Below are positions 22,141 to 23,490 of a stretch of DNA of 23,490 bases, piece after piece. This DNA is from JAAYGT01 sp050252075 (GTDB lineage Bacteria; Pseudomonadota; Gammaproteobacteria; Burkholderiales; Burkholderiaceae_B). Below the pieces are notes generated by a model that ran no database searches, was not told where the DNA came from, and worked only from the letters and a program-made list of their open reading frames with translations. The translations under genes and the position numbers were made by a program. The stretch's first letter is position 1. Every line of letters begins with the position of its first letter. Location of the stretch: assembly GCA_050252075.1 (NCBI GenBank), contig JBFWLP010000050.1:1-23490 (forward strand). Reading direction: 5' to 3'.

Positions 22141-23490
22141 ATGATTTACTTTGTTGCGATGGTTGCGGGCCTGGCAGGCATTTTGTTCGGGTTCGACGAA
22201 GGCGTCATTGCCGGCGCGCTGCACGCCCTGCATGCGCAGTTCAGCATTTCCCCGCTGGAAGAAGGCCTGATGACGGCGGCCGTGCCATTCGGGGCCATTT
22301 TCGGCGCTCTGCTGGCCGGCCCGCTGTCGGAGCGGCATGGCCGCCGGAAAATGCTTCTGGCCGCCGCCTTGCTGTTCACGCTGGGCGCCGTTTTTGCCGG
22401 GCTCATCACCGCCGTATGGATGCTCACGCTGGCCCGCCTGATGCTTGGCGTGGCCGTGGGCGTGGCCGCCATGGTGGCACCACTGTACATCTCGGAAAGC
22501 GCCCCCACTGAAAAGCGCGGCATGCTGGTGTCCATTTACCAGCTCGCCATCACGCTGGGCATTCTGGGTGCCTACCTGGTCAACTTCGCCCTGGACGACC
22601 AATGGCGCACCATGTTCATGCTGGGCGCCATTCCCGGCATTGCCCTGCTGGCCGGCATGGCAGTGCTCAGCGACACCCCGCGCTGGCTTGCTGCGCAAGG
22701 CCGCTCCAGCGAGGCCCGCCAGGCGATGGCCCGTTTGCGCGGCCAACCGGCCGACAGCCCGCAGATTCATCAGGAACTGAACGCCATCACCCAGGCCGCC
22801 CAACAACCCGACGGGCCCGGCCGCTGGAGAACACTGCTGTCGCCCGTGATTCGTCCTGCATTTGTGGTCGGTATCGGGTTGTTCCTGCTGCAGCAGCTCA
22901 GCGGCATCAATGCTGTCATCTACTACGCACCCACCGTGTTCAAAGAAGCGGGATTCGACTCCGGATCCACCCAGATTATGGCCACCATCGGGGTGGGCGT
23001 CGTCAACGTACTCATGACGCTGGTCGGCATGGTGCTGATCGACCGCATCGGGCGACGCAAACTGCTCTATATTGGCTTTGCCGGTACTGCGGTCAGCCTG
23101 GGCATGATTGCCATCGGTGCCGCCACCGGCGCGCAATCGCTCGACATTCTGGCGATCATCGGACTCACGCTCTACATCGCCGCTTTCGCGGCCAGCCTGG
23201 GGCCGCTTCCCTGGGTGATGATGGCGGAAATTTTTCCGCTGCATGTGCGCGGGCTGGCCATGAGCGTCACCTCGCTGGCCAACTGGGGCTTCAATTTCCT
23301 GGTGGTTTTCTCCTTTCCGGTGCTGGTGTCGTGGATCGGACTGGGCGGTGTGTTCGGCATTTATGCCCTGGTCTGCGTGGCCGGCCTGGTGTTTACCTGG
23401 GCCCGAGTGCCTGAAACCAGCGGCGTGTCGCTGGAAGCCATCGAACGCCACTTGCGGTCCGGCTTGCCCTTCCAGCAGCTGGGCGCCGCG
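22141..23490 (+). CDS. MFS transporter, sugar porter family (3' end beyond the window)
   Basis: The frame is open from an ATG with a strong AAGGAGAT ribosome site to the right edge: 450 codons without a stop. It contains all the usual sugar-porter marks: GLAGILFGFDEGVIAGAL in helix 1, ERHGRRKM, DTPRWLAAQG after helix 6, LLQQLSGINAVIYYAPTVF in helix 7, DRIGRRKL and VPETSGVSLEAIE at the end of helix 12. The fold is therefore complete and only a short C-terminal tail should be missing. The helix-7 QQLSGIN motif makes it a closer match to classical sugar symporters (XylE/AraE/inositol type) than the divergent neighbour. It starts 21 nt after the aminotransferase stop, so the two form an operon. 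The substrate is unknown; a sugar or cyclitol is likely. Confidence 0.93.
   Translation, partial: MIYFVAMVAGLAGILFGFDEGVIAGALHALHAQFSISPLEEGLMTAAVPFGAIFGALLAGPLSERHGRRKMLLAAALLFTLGAVFAGLITAVWMLTLARLMLGVAVGVAAMVAPLYISESAPTEKRGMLVSIYQLAITLGILGAYLVNFALDDQWRTMFMLGAIPGIALLAGMAVLSDTPRWLAAQGRSSEARQAMARLRGQPADSPQIHQELNAITQAAQQPDGPGRWRTLLSPVIRPAFVVGIGLFLLQQLSGINAVIYYAPTVFKEAGFDSGSTQIMATIGVGVVNVLMTLVGMVLIDRIGRRKLLYIGFAGTAVSLGMIAIGAATGAQSLDILAIIGLTLYIAAFAASLGPLPWVMMAEIFPLHVRGLAMSVTSLANWGFNFLVVFSFPVLVSWIGLGGVFGIYALVCVAGLVFTWARVPETSGVSLEAIERHLRSGLPFQQLGAA

Noticed and set aside
20872..23451. Very long open frame on the minus strand opposite the aminotransferase and second MFS gene
   Set aside because: It is the antisense shadow of GC-rich codons. 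The translation is rich in His, Gln and Gly with no domain, while the plus strand has full family motifs and ribosome sites.
1..23490. CRISPR array, tRNA or rRNA genes, insertion sequences, integrase or phage genes
   Set aside because: No regularly spaced repeats, no cloverleaf or rRNA-like sequence and no transposase or recombinase motifs were seen; gaps between genes are short.

Overview
The window is GC-rich, densely coded DNA. It most likely comes from a betaproteobacterium of the Burkholderiales, probably Alcaligenaceae (a Bordetella, Pusillimonas or Castellaniella relative). The main pointer is a Bug-type (TctC-like) periplasmic receptor inside a catabolic cluster, which is characteristic of that family. 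This is inference from gene content; no rRNA or other taxonomic marker is present. I saw no tRNA, rRNA, CRISPR array, insertion sequence or phage gene.

Layout, left to right. (1) 1-89, minus strand: the first codons of a probable small membrane protein leaving the left edge. (2) 195-5130, minus strand: a three-gene export operon matching E. coli yhiI-rbbA-yhhJ (HlyD-like adaptor, ribosome-associated ATPase fused to an ABC-2 membrane domain, second ABC-2 permease). An FNR-like palindrome lies just upstream. (3) 5232-5657, minus strand: a secreted DUF411 protein with a CGCC motif. (4) 5807-13023, plus strand: a six-gene catabolic cluster with a D-2-hydroxyacid dehydrogenase, a LysR regulator overlapping it by 4 nt, a Bug receptor, an enolase-superfamily (mandelate racemase subgroup) enzyme, a crotonase-fold protein and an ADP-forming acyl-CoA synthetase. 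The likely theme is uptake and CoA-dependent breakdown of a hydroxy or sugar acid; the substrate cannot be read from the sequence. (5) 13114-16823, plus strand: a cytoplasmic PhoD-like phosphatase overlapping a SulP anion transporter by 4 nt. (6) 16815-19183, minus strand: a DUF533/TerB-like membrane protein and a CYTH-CHAD protein of the triphosphate/polyphosphate-binding kind. (7) 19263-23490: two sugar-porter-type MFS transporters around a DegT/DnrJ/EryC1/StrS aminotransferase. One transporter is divergent; the other is co-transcribed with the aminotransferase and runs off the right edge.

No wholly new type of element is obvious. The best candidates for undescribed biology are the catabolic cluster, where the dehydrogenase and the crotonase each carry Gln at a position that is usually a catalytic Glu; the PhoD-SulP coupled pair beside a polyphosphate-type protein; and the aminotransferase bracketed by two sugar transporters. 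The regulatory sites with the best sequence support are an FNR-like box upstream of the yhiI operon and a GntR/FadR-type operator (TGGT-N3-ACCA) upstream of the Bug gene.
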